DNA of 64,000 nt from Roseiarcus sp963820095 (GCA_963820095.1 CAWFZA010000019.1:1-64000); one strand, 5' to 3'; shown: positions 54,542 to 63,357, counted from the stretch's first letter. Notes: generated from the letters alone by a model not told the origin. Program-made: numbers and translations.

Positions 54542-55678
54542 TCAGGCGGAGGCGGCGAGCGACGAGGTGAAGCCATCGAGCGCAAGGATCGCGTCGCGGA
54601 CGGTCGCGACCGAGAGCGGCGCGGCCGAGCGCCAGGAGGCGGAGCCGGGCGCGAGCGCGGCCTCGGCGACGCGTTCGATGTCCGCGCGGCTTGCCTTCGC
54701 CAGCTTCAGGTCGGCGAGCGTCGTCGGCAGGCCAAGCGCCCGGCAGAACCGCGCCGTCGCTTCGATCTCCGCGAACGGCCGCCCTTCGAGCATCAGGAGG
54801 CAGAGCGTCCCGAAGGCGACTTTCTCACCGTGGTAGAAGCCATGCGTCTCGTCGAGCGCGGTCAGGCCGTCATGGATCCCGTGGCCGCCCGAGACGCCGC
54901 AATTCTCGAACCCGAGCCCGCTCAGAAGCGTGTTCGCCTCGATGATGTTTTCGACCGCCTGCGTCAGCGCGCCGCGTTCGGCGGCGTATTTGGCGGCGAG
55001 GGCGTCGCGCAGGAGGACGTCGTAGCAGGCCCTCGCGAGCGCCAGGCCCGCGGCGGGCGCCGGGAAGCCCGAGCCAATGAAGTTTCGCGAATTCGTCTCG
55101 ACATTGGAGCGCGCCTCGAACCATGTCGAAAGCGCGTCGCCCATTCCAGCGACGAGGAAGCGAGGCGGCGCCTTCACGATCACCGCGCTGTCGACGAGCA
55201 CGATGTCGGGGTTGCGCGGCAGGAACATCGACTCCTGGTAGACCCCGTTCGGCGTGTAGCGCACCGCAATCGCGCTGCAGGGCGCGTCGGTCGAGGCGAT
55301 GGTCGGAACGATCACGATCCGGGCGCCTGTCGCGCATGCGGCGACCTTGGCGGTGTCCGCGGTCTTTCCGCCGCCGATTCCGATCACAACCCCCGCCGAA
55401 TGCTTGCGCACGAGAGCCTCGACGCGGGCGATCTCCTCCGAGGAGCACTCGCCGTTGAAGCGCTCGACCGCGTGAGCGAGGCCGCTCTTCTCGAAGCAAG
55501 CGCTGAGCGCCGCGCCCATCGCATCGAGCACGAAGCCGTCGACCAACAGGAACGCCTTGTCGCCGAGCGGCTTCACATGATCAGGCAGGCGCTCGATCTC
55601 GTTCGCGCGCTGGATATATTTGCCCGGGCCGCCATAACCCCTTCCAAATCCGACCCGACCCTGTTCGCGAGCGTCCAT
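54542..55678 (-). CDS. glycerol dehydrogenase-family iron/zinc alcohol dehydrogenase
   Basis: A 378-residue GldA-like enzyme. GIGGGKTADTAKVAACATGA binds NAD, VPTIASTDAPCSAIAVRYT is the family signature, and metal ligands are in GMGDALSTWFEA, SGGHGIHDGLTAL and GFYHGEKVAFGTL. It probably oxidises a polyol to a ketose, feeding the FGGY kinase encoded upstream. Reading frame intact. It starts 20 bases after the truncated SDR and ends 38 bases before the alcohol dehydrogenase remnant. Confidence 0.88.
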   Translation of the reverse strand: MDAREQGRVGFGRGYGGPGKYIQRANEIERLPDHVKPLGDKAFLLVDGFVLDAMGAALSACFEKSGLAHAVERFNGECSSEEIARVEALVRKHSAGVVIGIGGGKTADTAKVAACATGARIVIVPTIASTDAPCSAIAVRYTPNGVYQESMFLPRNPDIVLVDSAVIVKAPPRFLVAGMGDALSTWFEARSNVETNSRNFIGSGFPAPAAGLALARACYDVLLRDALAAKYAAERGALTQAVENIIEANTLLSGLGFENCGVSGGHGIHDGLTALDETHGFYHGEKVAFGTLCLLMLEGRPFAEIEATARFCRALGLPTTLADLKLAKASRADIERVAEAALAPGSASWRSAAPLSVATVRDAILALDGFTSSLAASA

Positions 55679-55698
55679 GACAAGCTCCCCTCAATGTC

Positions 55699-55959
55699 TC
55701 AGAAGCCGCCGACGACGTAGCCGCCGTCGACCGGCAAAGTTGTGGCGGTGACAAAGGCGGCGGCCGGCGAGCAGAAGAAGATCGTCGCGCCGACGAGATC
55801 CTCGACCGTCCCCCACCGCTTGAGCGCGGCGGTCACTTCGGCGCCGAGCCGCGCGAATCCTTTCGCAAGGGCGAGCCCGATGCCGCTGGCGCCCCCGGAG
55901 ATCAGAACGCGCTTGTCCGCGAAAAGGCCGGGGCGGAACGTTGCGAGGATTTCGTCCAT
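55699..55959 (-). pseudogene. SDR with large internal deletion
   Basis: An 86-residue open frame that joins the start and end of a 250-residue SDR. MDEILATFRPGLFADKRVLI, then GGASGIGLALAKGFARLGAEVTA is the cofactor-binding N terminus; ALKRWGTVEDLVGATIFFCS and LPVDGGYVVGGF are the C-terminal end. About 160 residues, including the catalytic Ser-Tyr-Lys, are missing, and the junction (after residue 44) keeps the frame. The product could be translated but not catalytic. It lies between the FGGY kinase and the glycerol-dehydrogenase-like gene with short gaps. Confidence 0.85.
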
Positions 55960-55976
55960 GGCGCGTGCTCCTCAAG

Positions 55977-57485
55977 TCAGTGGGCGGCGGCAAGCGCGTC
56001 GAGGTCGTCGTAGAGCGCCTGGGAGTGCGTGTAGAGCCGGTCGAACACCGGCTGCATCCGCGCATAAGCGGCGGCCCAATCCGGGTCGGGCTTCACCTCG
56101 TCGACATGGCGCACGTAAGCTTGGACAGCGTCTTCGAGCCGAGCGAAACGTCCCGCCGCCGTGGCCGCCAGCGCGGCGCACCCGACGATGCCGCATTCCG
56201 GCTCCTTCGGCACGACGATCGGCGCCCCATAGACGCTCGCCTTGATCTTCAGCCAGAGCTCAGTCTTGGCGCCGCCGCCCGAAGCGATGACGCGCTCGAT
56301 CCTGCGGCCTGCGGCCTTCTCCATGATGCGCAGGTGGCGCGCCGCGGCGAAGGCGACGCCTTCGAGAACCGCGCGGTGGAGATGCGCGAGCCCATGCCCC
56401 GCGCCGAGTCCGAAGAACTGCGCCCGCGCGTTGCGATGCGCGCCGAGCCTTTCCCCCGTGAGATAGGGCATGAAGAAAAGGCCGTCCGAACCGGCCGGGG
56501 CGGAGGCGGCGCGGGCCGTCATTTCGTCATAGCCAAGAGTCTTTTCGTGAAAGGCGCGTCGCGCCCAGCGCATGGCGTCGCCGCCCGTTTCGAGAAGGAC
56601 GAAGGGACCCCAGTGGCCCTCGATCGTCGCGACGTTGCAGATCTCGGGATCGAGCAACGGCGCCTCGGCGATGAGGGTGAGAATGCAGGACGTTCCCGTC
56701 ACGTCCGAGGCGAGACCGGGGCGGCATGCGCCCGAGCCCAGGAGCGCCATCGGATAGTCGGCCCCGCCGACCAGCACGGGGGTCCCTTCCTGCAATCCGG
56801 TCTCGCTCGCGGCGGCCGGCGTCACCGCGCCGAGGATCTCGAGAGGCTCGCGGATCGGCGGCAGCTTCTCGGCGTCGAGCCCGACGAGGCCGATCATCCT
56901 GTCCGACCAGGCCCTCGTGCTGGGATTCATCAGGAAACTGCACGAGGCGTCGCCGGTATCCATCGCGATCTCGCCGGTCAGGCGAAAGTTGATGTAGTCC
57001 TTCGGCATGAGCACCGCGTGAGCGGCCCGATAGGCGTCGGGATCGTTGCGTTTGAGCCACATCAGCTTGAAGCCGGGCCATGCCGGCGTCGGCGGATTGC
57101 CGCATTCGGCGAGATAGGCGGAAGCGCCGTGCTGGCGTTCGAACTCCGCCACGATCGCGGCGGTGCGCTTGTCGTTCCACAAGGGCGCGGCGTCGCGCGT
57201 CAGATCGCCGGCCTCGTCGATCAGCACCGCGCCATGCATCTGGCCGCAGGCTGAGACCGCCGCGATGCGCTCGCGCGCGCCTTCGATCGCGCCGAGCGCA
57301 TCGCGGATCGAGGCGGAGACGCCGGCCCACCAATCGCGCGGCCTTTGCTCCGCCCAGCCGAATTGCGGCACGATCTGATCGTGCTCGCGCGCCGCGATGG
57401 GAAGGATCGCGCCTTCCGAATCGACCAGCGCCGCGCGGACGCTGCCCGTGCCGATGTCGATGGAAAGCGTGAGATCACGGGCCAT
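55977..57485 (-). CDS. FGGY-family carbohydrate kinase (xylulokinase-like)
   Basis: A 502-residue sugar kinase. LTLSIDIGTGSVRAALVD is the phosphate-1 motif, LWNDKRTAAIV and GFKLMWLKRNDPDAY follow, MPKDYINFRLTGEIAMDTGD contains the catalytic Asp context, and RIERVIASGGGAKTELWLKI is the adenosine motif. Closest by eye to xylulokinase or erythrulose/ribulokinase-like members. The substrate is probably a ketose made by the adjacent dehydrogenases. Reading frame intact. ATG 57485 is the natural start. It heads the surviving part of the leftward operon. Confidence 0.9.
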   Translation of the reverse strand: MARDLTLSIDIGTGSVRAALVDSEGAILPIAAREHDQIVPQFGWAEQRPRDWWAGVSASIRDALGAIEGARERIAAVSACGQMHGAVLIDEAGDLTRDAAPLWNDKRTAAIVAEFERQHGASAYLAECGNPPTPAWPGFKLMWLKRNDPDAYRAAHAVLMPKDYINFRLTGEIAMDTGDASCSFLMNPSTRAWSDRMIGLVGLDAEKLPPIREPLEILGAVTPAAASETGLQEGTPVLVGGADYPMALLGSGACRPGLASDVTGTSCILTLIAEAPLLDPEICNVATIEGHWGPFVLLETGGDAMRWARRAFHEKTLGYDEMTARAASAPAGSDGLFFMPYLTGERLGAHRNARAQFFGLGAGHGLAHLHRAVLEGVAFAAARHLRIMEKAAGRRIERVIASGGGAKTELWLKIKASVYGAPIVVPKEPECGIVGCAALAATAAGRFARLEDAVQAYVRHVDEVKPDPDWAAAYARMQPVFDRLYTHSQALYDDLDALAAAH

Positions 57486-57497
57486 GCGTTCAGCGCT

Positions 57498-57635
57498 TCA
57501 GCGAGCCGGCGCCGCATGGCGAGCACAATGATGAGCGCCCAGCGCGTATATGGCGACGCCGACCGTGCAATCTGCGGCTTGAGCGGCGCTGCATCAGCAC
57601 GCGGCCAGGGCGAGAGCCGACAGGGCTGACTTCAT
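57498..57635 (-). pseudogene. signal-peptide remnant of a sugar-binding protein gene
   Basis: After a strong GTGGAGGAAAGCCG ribosome site, ATG 57635 opens MKSALSALALAAC, then TGA. The same frame resumes CSAAQAADCTVGVAIYALGA and ends at 57498. This looks like the signal peptide and first mature residues of a periplasmic ABC sugar receptor, the usual first gene of such operons. The rest of the receptor and any permease or ATPase genes are missing; the kinase starts 13 bases beyond. The function is inferred from position and composition only. Confidence 0.5.
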
Positions 57636-57734
57636 CGGCTTTCCTCCACGATCCATTCTATAAATATGTCCGAATTTTCTGCAGCTTGACCGAAAGATAG
57701 CATAACCACGAGGGTCGCCGAATGTCCCTGCCGC

Positions 57735-57908
57735 ATGATTCAGAGAGAGCCCGATTCCGGCCAGGACTATGCGATCATCGAGGAGGCCGGGGGCATGCGG
57801 AGCCGCGTGGTGGACGACGGCCAGGGCGGCTGGCGGGTGATCGACAACGCGGGCTATCGCGGCCGCCCGGCCGAGCGCATCGCCCGCGTCTTCGCCTCCG
57901 CGTCGTGA
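57735..57908 (+). CDS. small hypothetical protein, 57 aa
   Basis: ATG 57735 to TGA 57908 encodes an acidic peptide starting MIQREPDSGQDYAIIEEAGG and ending RGRPAERIARVFASAS. Nearly every third codon position is G or C, as in real genes here, and it ends 13 bases before the shikimate-dehydrogenase-like gene. No family recognised; it could also be the tail of a deleted gene. Confidence 0.4.
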   Translation: MIQREPDSGQDYAIIEEAGGMRSRVVDDGQGGWRVIDNAGYRGRPAERIARVFASAS

Positions 57909-57921
57909 CGCGCCTCCGCCG

Positions 57922-58875
57922 ATGACCGCGCTCGAACCGGCGACAGCGCCGACCCTCTACTTCTTCGGCGTGACGACCACGAAGAGCTCGATCATGAAGG
58001 TGTTTCCCGCCTGGGCGAAGCGCCTCGGGCTCGACGGCGCCGTGATCAAGGGGGTCGATTTCGCGCTCCACGCGGCCCCCGAATCCTACCGGGCCGCGGT
58101 CGCGTTCCTGAAAAGCGATCCGAGGTCGCTCGGCGCCTTGGTCACGACGCACAAGATCGATCTCTACCACGCCTGCCGCGACCAGTTCGACGTCGTGGAC
58201 CGCCACGCGCTCCTCATGGGCGAGACGAGCTGCCTGTCGAAGCAGGAGGACAAGCTCGTCTGCCACGCCAAGGACCCGATTTCCTCCGGCCTCGCGATCG
58301 ACGGCTTCCTGCCGGAGCGCCATTTCGAGCGCACGGGCGCCGAGTTGTTTGCGATCGGCGCCGGCGGCTCGACCATCGCCATGACCTGGCATCTGATGCA
58401 AGAGGCGCGCGGCGCCGACCGGCCGTCGCGCATCGTCGTTTCCGACCGCGATCCGGCGCGGCTTAAGGAGATCGAGCGCGTCCATGGCGAACTCTCTTCC
58501 GATATGCCCGTCCACTATGTCCTCGCGGCGGATAAGCGCGACAACGATGCCGCGCTCGCTTCTCTCCGCCCCGGCTCGCTGGTCGTCAACGCGACCGGCC
58601 TCGGCAAGGACGCGCCGGGCTCGCCGCTGACCGATGCGGCCCTCTTTCCGGAGCGGGCAATCGCCTGGGACCTCAATTATCGCGGCGACCTCGTTTTCTT
58701 AAGCCAGGCCCGCGCGCAGGCGTCGCGCCGCGCGCTCAAGGTCGAGGACGGCTGGACCTATTTCCTGCATGGCTGGCTGCAGGTGATCGCCGAAGTCTTT
58801 CACATTCCCATTCCGGTCTCCGGCCCGGAATTCGAGGCTCTGTCCGAGATCGCTGAGATCGCCCGGAAGGGGTGA
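57922..58875 (+). CDS. shikimate dehydrogenase-like oxidoreductase
   Basis: A 317-residue protein of the AroE/quinate dehydrogenase superfamily. GALVTTHKIDLYHACR includes the substrate-binding Thr-x-Lys, FAIGAGGSTIAMTWHLMQ is a variant nucleotide loop, SLVVNATGLGKDAPGSPL and AWDLNYRGDLVFLSQARAQ are the other family blocks. The spacing and long N terminus differ from housekeeping AroE, and its place beside a polyol operon suggests a catabolic or sugar-derived substrate. It is divergent from the kinase gene. Confidence 0.82.
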   Translation: MTALEPATAPTLYFFGVTTTKSSIMKVFPAWAKRLGLDGAVIKGVDFALHAAPESYRAAVAFLKSDPRSLGALVTTHKIDLYHACRDQFDVVDRHALLMGETSCLSKQEDKLVCHAKDPISSGLAIDGFLPERHFERTGAELFAIGAGGSTIAMTWHLMQEARGADRPSRIVVSDRDPARLKEIERVHGELSSDMPVHYVLAADKRDNDAALASLRPGSLVVNATGLGKDAPGSPLTDAALFPERAIAWDLNYRGDLVFLSQARAQASRRALKVEDGWTYFLHGWLQVIAEVFHIPIPVSGPEFEALSEIAEIARKG

Positions 58876-59113
58876 CGCACGGAATCCGGGCCGCGGGCGC
58901 GCGGTGACTTTACGAGAGGATCGCTTCGGCGCGCCGCCTTCGCCTAGCCCGACCCTTAAGATCGATCCCGATCAATTGGACCGGCGCCGCCTGGGGGCTC
59001 TCAAGAATTGTCCTTGTAAATATCGCAATTGAGCGGGGAGCAATATGTAGATCTCAACCAAAAATATTTGTGAAAGTAAGTGAACGATTACGGCGGTGCG
59101 GAGTTTCAAGCTA

Positions 59114-59491
59114 ATGGCAAATCCGCAAGCTCGAAACGTCGCGATTCTCGTTGTCGAGGACGAATACTTGATCAGGATGGACACATCCTCGTCCCTCGAA
59201 GCGGCGGGCTTCATCGTCTACGAGGCGGAGAACGCGGCTGAGGCCATTCGCGCGCTTGAGCTTCATGACAAGATCGAACTCATCTTCACCGACATCAACA
59301 TGCCGGGCTCGATGGATGGATTGGCGCTCGCCCACTATGTCCGTGGACGGTGGCCCCCCGTCAAAATCATCGTCGCCTCAGGCTATATGAAGTTCCTGGA
59401 GGATGACCTTCCTCCCGGCGCCCTCTTCGTTGAAAAGCCCTATTATCCGGGGAACATCGCCGACAGAATTACCGAGCTGACGGCCGACTGA
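59114..59491 (+). CDS. single-domain response regulator
   Basis: A 125-residue CheY-like receiver: acidic pair in ILVVEDEYLIRMD, phosphoacceptor Asp60 in LIFTDINMPGSMDG, switch Ser in VASGYMKF and the Lys in FVEKPYYPGN. There is no output domain, so it probably acts in phosphotransfer or by protein contact. It converges on a histidine kinase gene (23 bases between stops), its likely partner. ATG 59114 gives the normal length. Confidence 0.9.
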   Translation: MANPQARNVAILVVEDEYLIRMDTSSSLEAAGFIVYEAENAAEAIRALELHDKIELIFTDINMPGSMDGLALAHYVRGRWPPVKIIVASGYMKFLEDDLPPGALFVEKPYYPGNIADRITELTAD

Positions 59492-59513
59492 GCTTTCGTC
59501 CCTGGACCTTGCT

Positions 59514-60689
59514 TCAAGCAAGCGGCATCCGAAAGGTGAAGCGGGTTTCGTCAGCCGTCGAGATCGCGTCGATTGCGCCGCCATGGGCCTTGGCGATTTC
59601 CGAGGCGATATGCAGGCCGAGGCCCAAACCTTGCAGACTCGGCCGCGCCTCGCCGCGAAAGAATGGCTGAAACAGCCGTTCCATCGTTGTCGGGGGAATT
59701 GGCGCGCCGCTGTTGGCGACCCATAATTCCAGCTCCTCGGCATTTGTCGCGGCATGAATTCGCACAGGCTCATCGGGCGTCCCATGAGCGACGGCGTTGG
59801 CGAGCAGATTTGAAACCATCTGACCGAAACGGGACGGATCGCAGTTGACCGGCTCGGGCAAGTCGAAGTCCGTCTCTATGGCTCGAGCCCCGGCGCCAAC
59901 GCGCAACTCACTGACCACCTGTTGCAAGATTGGCTCGAGCGCGACGCCGGCCTGACGAGTGAGTGTAAAGCCCCCGCCAAGACGGCCGCGCGCGAAATCT
60001 AGAACGTTGTCGATCAAGCCTGACATCCGCACAACGCTGCCATGCATCATGTCCAGGATTTTCGCGCCTCTGTCGCTCAGGGCCTCCTTCCGAAGGAGGC
60101 CAACGCCACCGCTGATGGATGCCAAAGGGTTGCGCAAATCGTGGCCGAGCACCGCTATGAACTGTTCGCGAAGCGCGGAGGCGTTCCGGGCATCGAGAAG
60201 ATTCGCCTCGGCGAGATTTAACCGGCGAATGGCGCTGAGCTGGACGCCAATCATGTCCGCGAACATTTCGAACATCTGAATGGTTTGAGGGGTGTTTAAG
60301 CGGTGCGGTTCCGGATCGATGGCGCATAAGGTGCCGAAAAAAGAGCCGTCGGCGAGACGGATTGGCATCGAAATGTAGCTTTGCAAGCCGTACATCTGCG
60401 GCGTGTGATGGCACGCATAAAGGGGGTCCTCGGCGACATGGTCGATGATGACTGCTTCCCCACTCTGCCTGATCTCATGGCACAGCGTGGTCTCGACCTT
60501 GAGTTCACCGCCGGGTTTCAGTCCGAAGTTGATTTCGTCGCATACGCTGCATGCGATCCATCGATCCTCCGTGACGCGCGCGACCGCGGCGAAGCGCATG
60601 CCCGTCATGCGGCACACAATGTCAAGGATTGTCGGGATGCCTTTTATGTTGCTGACGGCAGCGATGTCGTGCTCGTATGTTTCGGTCAT
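59514..60689 (-). CDS. GAF-domain sensor histidine kinase
   Basis: A 391-residue soluble kinase. A GAF domain (about residues 20-155; YISMPIRLADGSFFGTLCAI) is followed by a HisKA domain with His183 in VLGHDLRNPLASI. The HATPase domain contains GQMVSNLLANAVAHG (N box), ELWVANSGAPIP (G1) and GLGLGLHIASEIAKAHGG (G2). No membrane helix is visible, so it senses a cytoplasmic ligand or light/redox chromophore, none of which can be named. It faces the response regulator gene tail to tail. Confidence 0.9.
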   Translation of the reverse strand: MTETYEHDIAAVSNIKGIPTILDIVCRMTGMRFAAVARVTEDRWIACSVCDEINFGLKPGGELKVETTLCHEIRQSGEAVIIDHVAEDPLYACHHTPQMYGLQSYISMPIRLADGSFFGTLCAIDPEPHRLNTPQTIQMFEMFADMIGVQLSAIRRLNLAEANLLDARNASALREQFIAVLGHDLRNPLASISGGVGLLRKEALSDRGAKILDMMHGSVVRMSGLIDNVLDFARGRLGGGFTLTRQAGVALEPILQQVVSELRVGAGARAIETDFDLPEPVNCDPSRFGQMVSNLLANAVAHGTPDEPVRIHAATNAEELELWVANSGAPIPPTTMERLFQPFFRGEARPSLQGLGLGLHIASEIAKAHGGAIDAISTADETRFTFRMPLA

Positions 60690-60856
60690 CGAGGGGTCAC
60701 GACAAGAGCGCGAAAATCAAGAACGCTTGCGAGGCGTTAAACTGCTGATCACGTCGACCAAACTTGCGAGTCTCAGAACGGAGGCATGCGCCTCGGCTCG
60801 ACGAGGCCGATGGCCGCATCGGGCGCGGCGATCACGCGCGAAATTCGGCCCACTCT

Positions 60857-61126
60857 TCACCGCGATCGGGTTGGCGCGGAGGGTTGGGACAGAAGATCAG
60901 CCCACCGCACGAGCGTCGGCCGTCCCACGGGCGCCGAGCCGACGGCGACGAGGTCGGCCTCCTTGGCGGCTCGGGCGAAAGGCTCTGTCTGGCTTTTGAC
61001 GCGGTAGGTGGGGAAATCGTCCCCGTCTGCGGGCAGTACGCTGACCACCTCGTAGGGGCCGCCCGACATCCAGGGCTGCTTCCGGTTGAAGTCGACGGCT
61101 TGGCCGACGACGAATTTGTGGGTCAC
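60857..61126 (-). CDS. small conserved hypothetical protein
   Basis: An 89-residue protein: HKFVVGQAVDFNRKQPWMSG, GPYEVVSVLPADGDDFPTYR, VKSQTEPFARAAKEADLVAV. The pattern 'HKF-VGQ-V-F ... Y-V---LP ... YRVKS--E' recurs in short proteins of Rhizobiales; the fold is probably SH3-like (inference). Function unknown. It is preceded by a GGTGGTC context and lies downstream of cspA on the same strand. Confidence 0.65.
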   Translation of the reverse strand: MTHKFVVGQAVDFNRKQPWMSGGPYEVVSVLPADGDDFPTYRVKSQTEPFARAAKEADLVAVGSAPVGRPTLVRWADLLSQPSAPTRSR

Positions 61127-61350
61127 GATATGACCACCTCTCTGGCCTTGTCTTCAGACCGAGTGAGAAAAGCCCCGATCCCAATGGATGCCCATGTCCT
61201 GCGTGTTTCCGTCATAGGTCGGGAGCGAAGCTTCGCCCTTGCTGGTGTGGGCGCCTTTCAGCAAAAACCCCGCGCACTGCGAAGCCGCACGCGGGGTCGA
61301 CGCGCCTGCCAGTACATCCGTGGTCAAGGCGAGAGATTGGCGCCGCCGCG

Positions 61351-61560
61351 TCAGGCAGCCTTGAGATTGTCCGCCGTGGATTTGCCGGTCCTTCGATCTG
61401 CGACAACCTCGTATGAGACTTTCTGTCCCTCGCTGAGACTGTACATTCCGGCGCGCTCGACGGCGCTGATGTGGACGAAAACATCCTTGCTTCCGTCATC
61501 CGGCTGGATAAAGCCAAATCCTTTTTGGCCGTTGAACCACTTCACGGTTCCTTGGGTCAT
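61351..61560 (-). CDS. cspA: cold-shock protein, CspA family
   Basis: A 69-residue cold-shock domain protein: GTVKWFNGQKGFGFIQPDDG carries RNP1 (KGFGFI) and KDVFVHISAVERAG carries RNP2 (VFVHI). It binds single-stranded RNA or DNA and melts mRNA structure. Full family length, intact frame. The stretch upstream (61561-61800) is probably its long 5' leader, as usual for csp genes; I did not resolve its structure. Confidence 0.95.
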   Translation of the reverse strand: MTQGTVKWFNGQKGFGFIQPDDGSKDVFVHISAVERAGMYSLSEGQKVSYEVVADRRTGKSTADNLKAA

Positions 61561-62159
61561 GAGACACTTCTTTCAGGTGTGTGTTTAGATAGTCGGCGCA
61601 GTCCGCGCCGACGGCTCGTAGAGATCGAGATTTTGGAAGAAGGTCGTCAGTCCGACGCGTAGCGCGCGGCGAGGCCAAGTTGTCCGGCCGAAACTCGATG
61701 AGGCAGAGATAGGGCTTGTTGAGGGATTTCGCAAGAATTATTTGGCCTGGAGGGTCCAAGCGGGTGGAATTCTGTTGCTCAAATCCATTTGGCTCTCCAA
61801 GAACTGTGAGTTAAGGAGAATGATTAAAAGCAGAGCCGGGCCATTTTTCTTTGCATCTGTCTGTCTGTTCCTCAAAGACGCCGCCGCTTAGCATTGCGGC
61901 TGACCCCCGCGAGCTCCGCAGCCCTCGCCAGGCTCGATTCGAGGATGCGGGCCGGGTCCGCGAGCCCGAGATCGGCGACCTTGGCCTCCGACTTGCGTAA
62001 ACGTCGGCCGGGTGGCGCGCGTCCTTTCGAGGGCGCTGTTCACCACACGCGATGCTCCGGAATCCAGCGCCATCTCCTGTGGGCCTCTAGGGCCGCGCCG
62101 CCATCCTACGGTTGGAATGATGCGAGTTGGTCGGCCTCTCTCACGACGGGCGCCCTTCG
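61561..62159. other. 599-bp region with possible gene remnant
   Basis: The part next to cspA is probably its leader and promoter. Read leftward, 62073-61999 (MALDSGASRVVNSALERTRA) and, in a different frame, 61995-61872 (LRKSEAKVADLGLADPARIL, then ESSLARAAELAGVSRNAKRR) have strong coding character. One frameshift would join them into a short protein of about 65 residues. I do not recognise it. Nothing else is supported. Confidence 0.35.
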
Positions 62160-62881
62160 CTAATCGAGATAGGTGACGACGCCGGTTTCAAGGTCGTAGA
62201 TCGCCGCCACGATCTTCACCTTGCTCGCGCCGACCAGATCGGAGACGATTTTGCTCACAGTCGGGAGGTTGGCCGCGGTCCGCTTCGCGCTCTCCTTGGC
62301 GGCGTTGTCGACGAAATCGCCGGGATCGTTGCGCACCGCGAGCGCGGCCGGCACGATCGGCTCGATCATGCGGCCGATAACGCCAGGATAGGTCGCGTTC
62401 TTGGTCACAACGTCGCAGGCGGCCTTCACGGCGCCGCAGGCGGTGTGCGCGAGGATGACGACGAGCGGCGAGCCGAGGACGGCCGCGCCATATTCGATGG
62501 TGCCGAGCGTCTGGACATTAACAAGATTGCCAGCGTCGCGGGAGACGAACAATTCACCGAGTCCGCGGCCGCCGAAAATCAGCTCCGGCGCCACGCGGCT
62601 GTCAGCGCAGGCGACGATCGTCGCCCAGGGCGCCTGATGGCCGGCGACGGCGCTGCGGCTCTGGGCGAGATCGACGGTGCAGAGCTCTGGTTGGCTCACA
62701 AACCGCTCGTTGCCCACCTTGAGCTGGCGAGCGCCTCTTGGGGGGACAGCGAAGTCGGCGCGCCTTCCGCCGCGCGCGCCGCAGGCGGCGAGCTCGCGGC
62801 TGCAAGCGCGATCGCGGCCGCCGCGCCGAACTTCATCAAATCCCGCCGACCGATTCCGTTGCTTTCGCAATTGATGCACAT
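62160..62881 (-). CDS. Tat-exported beta-class carbonic anhydrase (one frameshift)
   Basis: About 240 residues. The zinc-site residues are in ATIVACADSRVAPELIF (Cys, Asp, Arg) and VVILAHTACGAVKAA (His, Cys). It interconverts CO2 and bicarbonate. The N terminus MCINCESNGIGRRDLMKFGA has a twin-arginine pattern followed by AAAAIALAAASSPPAARA, so export by Tat is likely. It also carries a Cys-x2-Cys pair before the signal. It lies in another frame: one base appears missing at 62726/62727 between SPQEALA and LKVGNERFV. Confidence 0.87.
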
Positions 62882-62961
62882 CGTCGCCTCCCTAAGGTCG
62901 GGGCTCCTTGCGAGCCGTCTTGATCATCTGTCGGCGCGAACAAGCGTCCGCGCCGGAGCGT

Positions 62962-63357
62962 TTATTGGACCAGCTTGGCTCTCAGGCGGCCGTATTCCGG
63001 CTCCGTGATCGATCCCGACGCCTTCAGGTTGTCGAGCTTCGTAATCTCGTCCGCCACGCTGAAGCCGACAATGTGGCGCAGCTCCTCTCGTTCCTCTCGG
63101 GCTTGGGCCTTGTTGCGTTCCGCCATGCCCCGGCCTTGCGTGAGCAGATAAGCGAAGACGCCGAGATAGGAGAACAGGATGAACGCGATCACCCACAGAA
63201 CCTTGGCGAAGCCGGACACGTCGTGCCGGCGAAAGAGATCGCCCGACACAACGATCAGCAGCCAGAACCACAATATGAACATGAATATGGTGAAGGCGTC
63301 GGCAACGAAATTGCCGAACGTAAACCCGCCGTCGAACAGCATTGTTGTTATCCCCAT
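62962..63357 (-). CDS. membrane protein with PLDc_N-like helices and SHOCT domain
   Basis: A 131-residue protein with two transmembrane helices (about residues 20-40 and 53-75; FIMFILWFWLLIVV-like and VLWVIAFILFSYLGVFAYLL). A charged linker (MAERNKAQAREEREELRH) and a C-terminal SHOCT motif (ADEITKLDNLKASGSITEPE, then Y-x2-L-x-KL) follow. SHOCT domains mediate oligomerisation. Start 63357 removes an unsupported 39-residue extension. Function unknown. Confidence 0.8.
   Translation of the reverse strand: MGITTMLFDGGFTFGNFVADAFTIFMFILWFWLLIVVSGDLFRRHDVSGFAKVLWVIAFILFSYLGVFAYLLTQGRGMAERNKAQAREEREELRHIVGFSVADEITKLDNLKASGSITEPEYGRLRAKLVQ

Noticed and set aside
50000..58000. Prophage or integrative element carrying the polyol operon
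   Set aside because: No integrase, phage or conjugation gene and no attachment repeats were seen; base composition equals the flanks.
61820..61891. 23-codon open frame after TTAAGGAGA upstream of the carbonic anhydrase end
   Set aside because: The Shine-Dalgarno-like sequence almost abuts the ATG, leaving too short a spacer, and the peptide has no conserved look.
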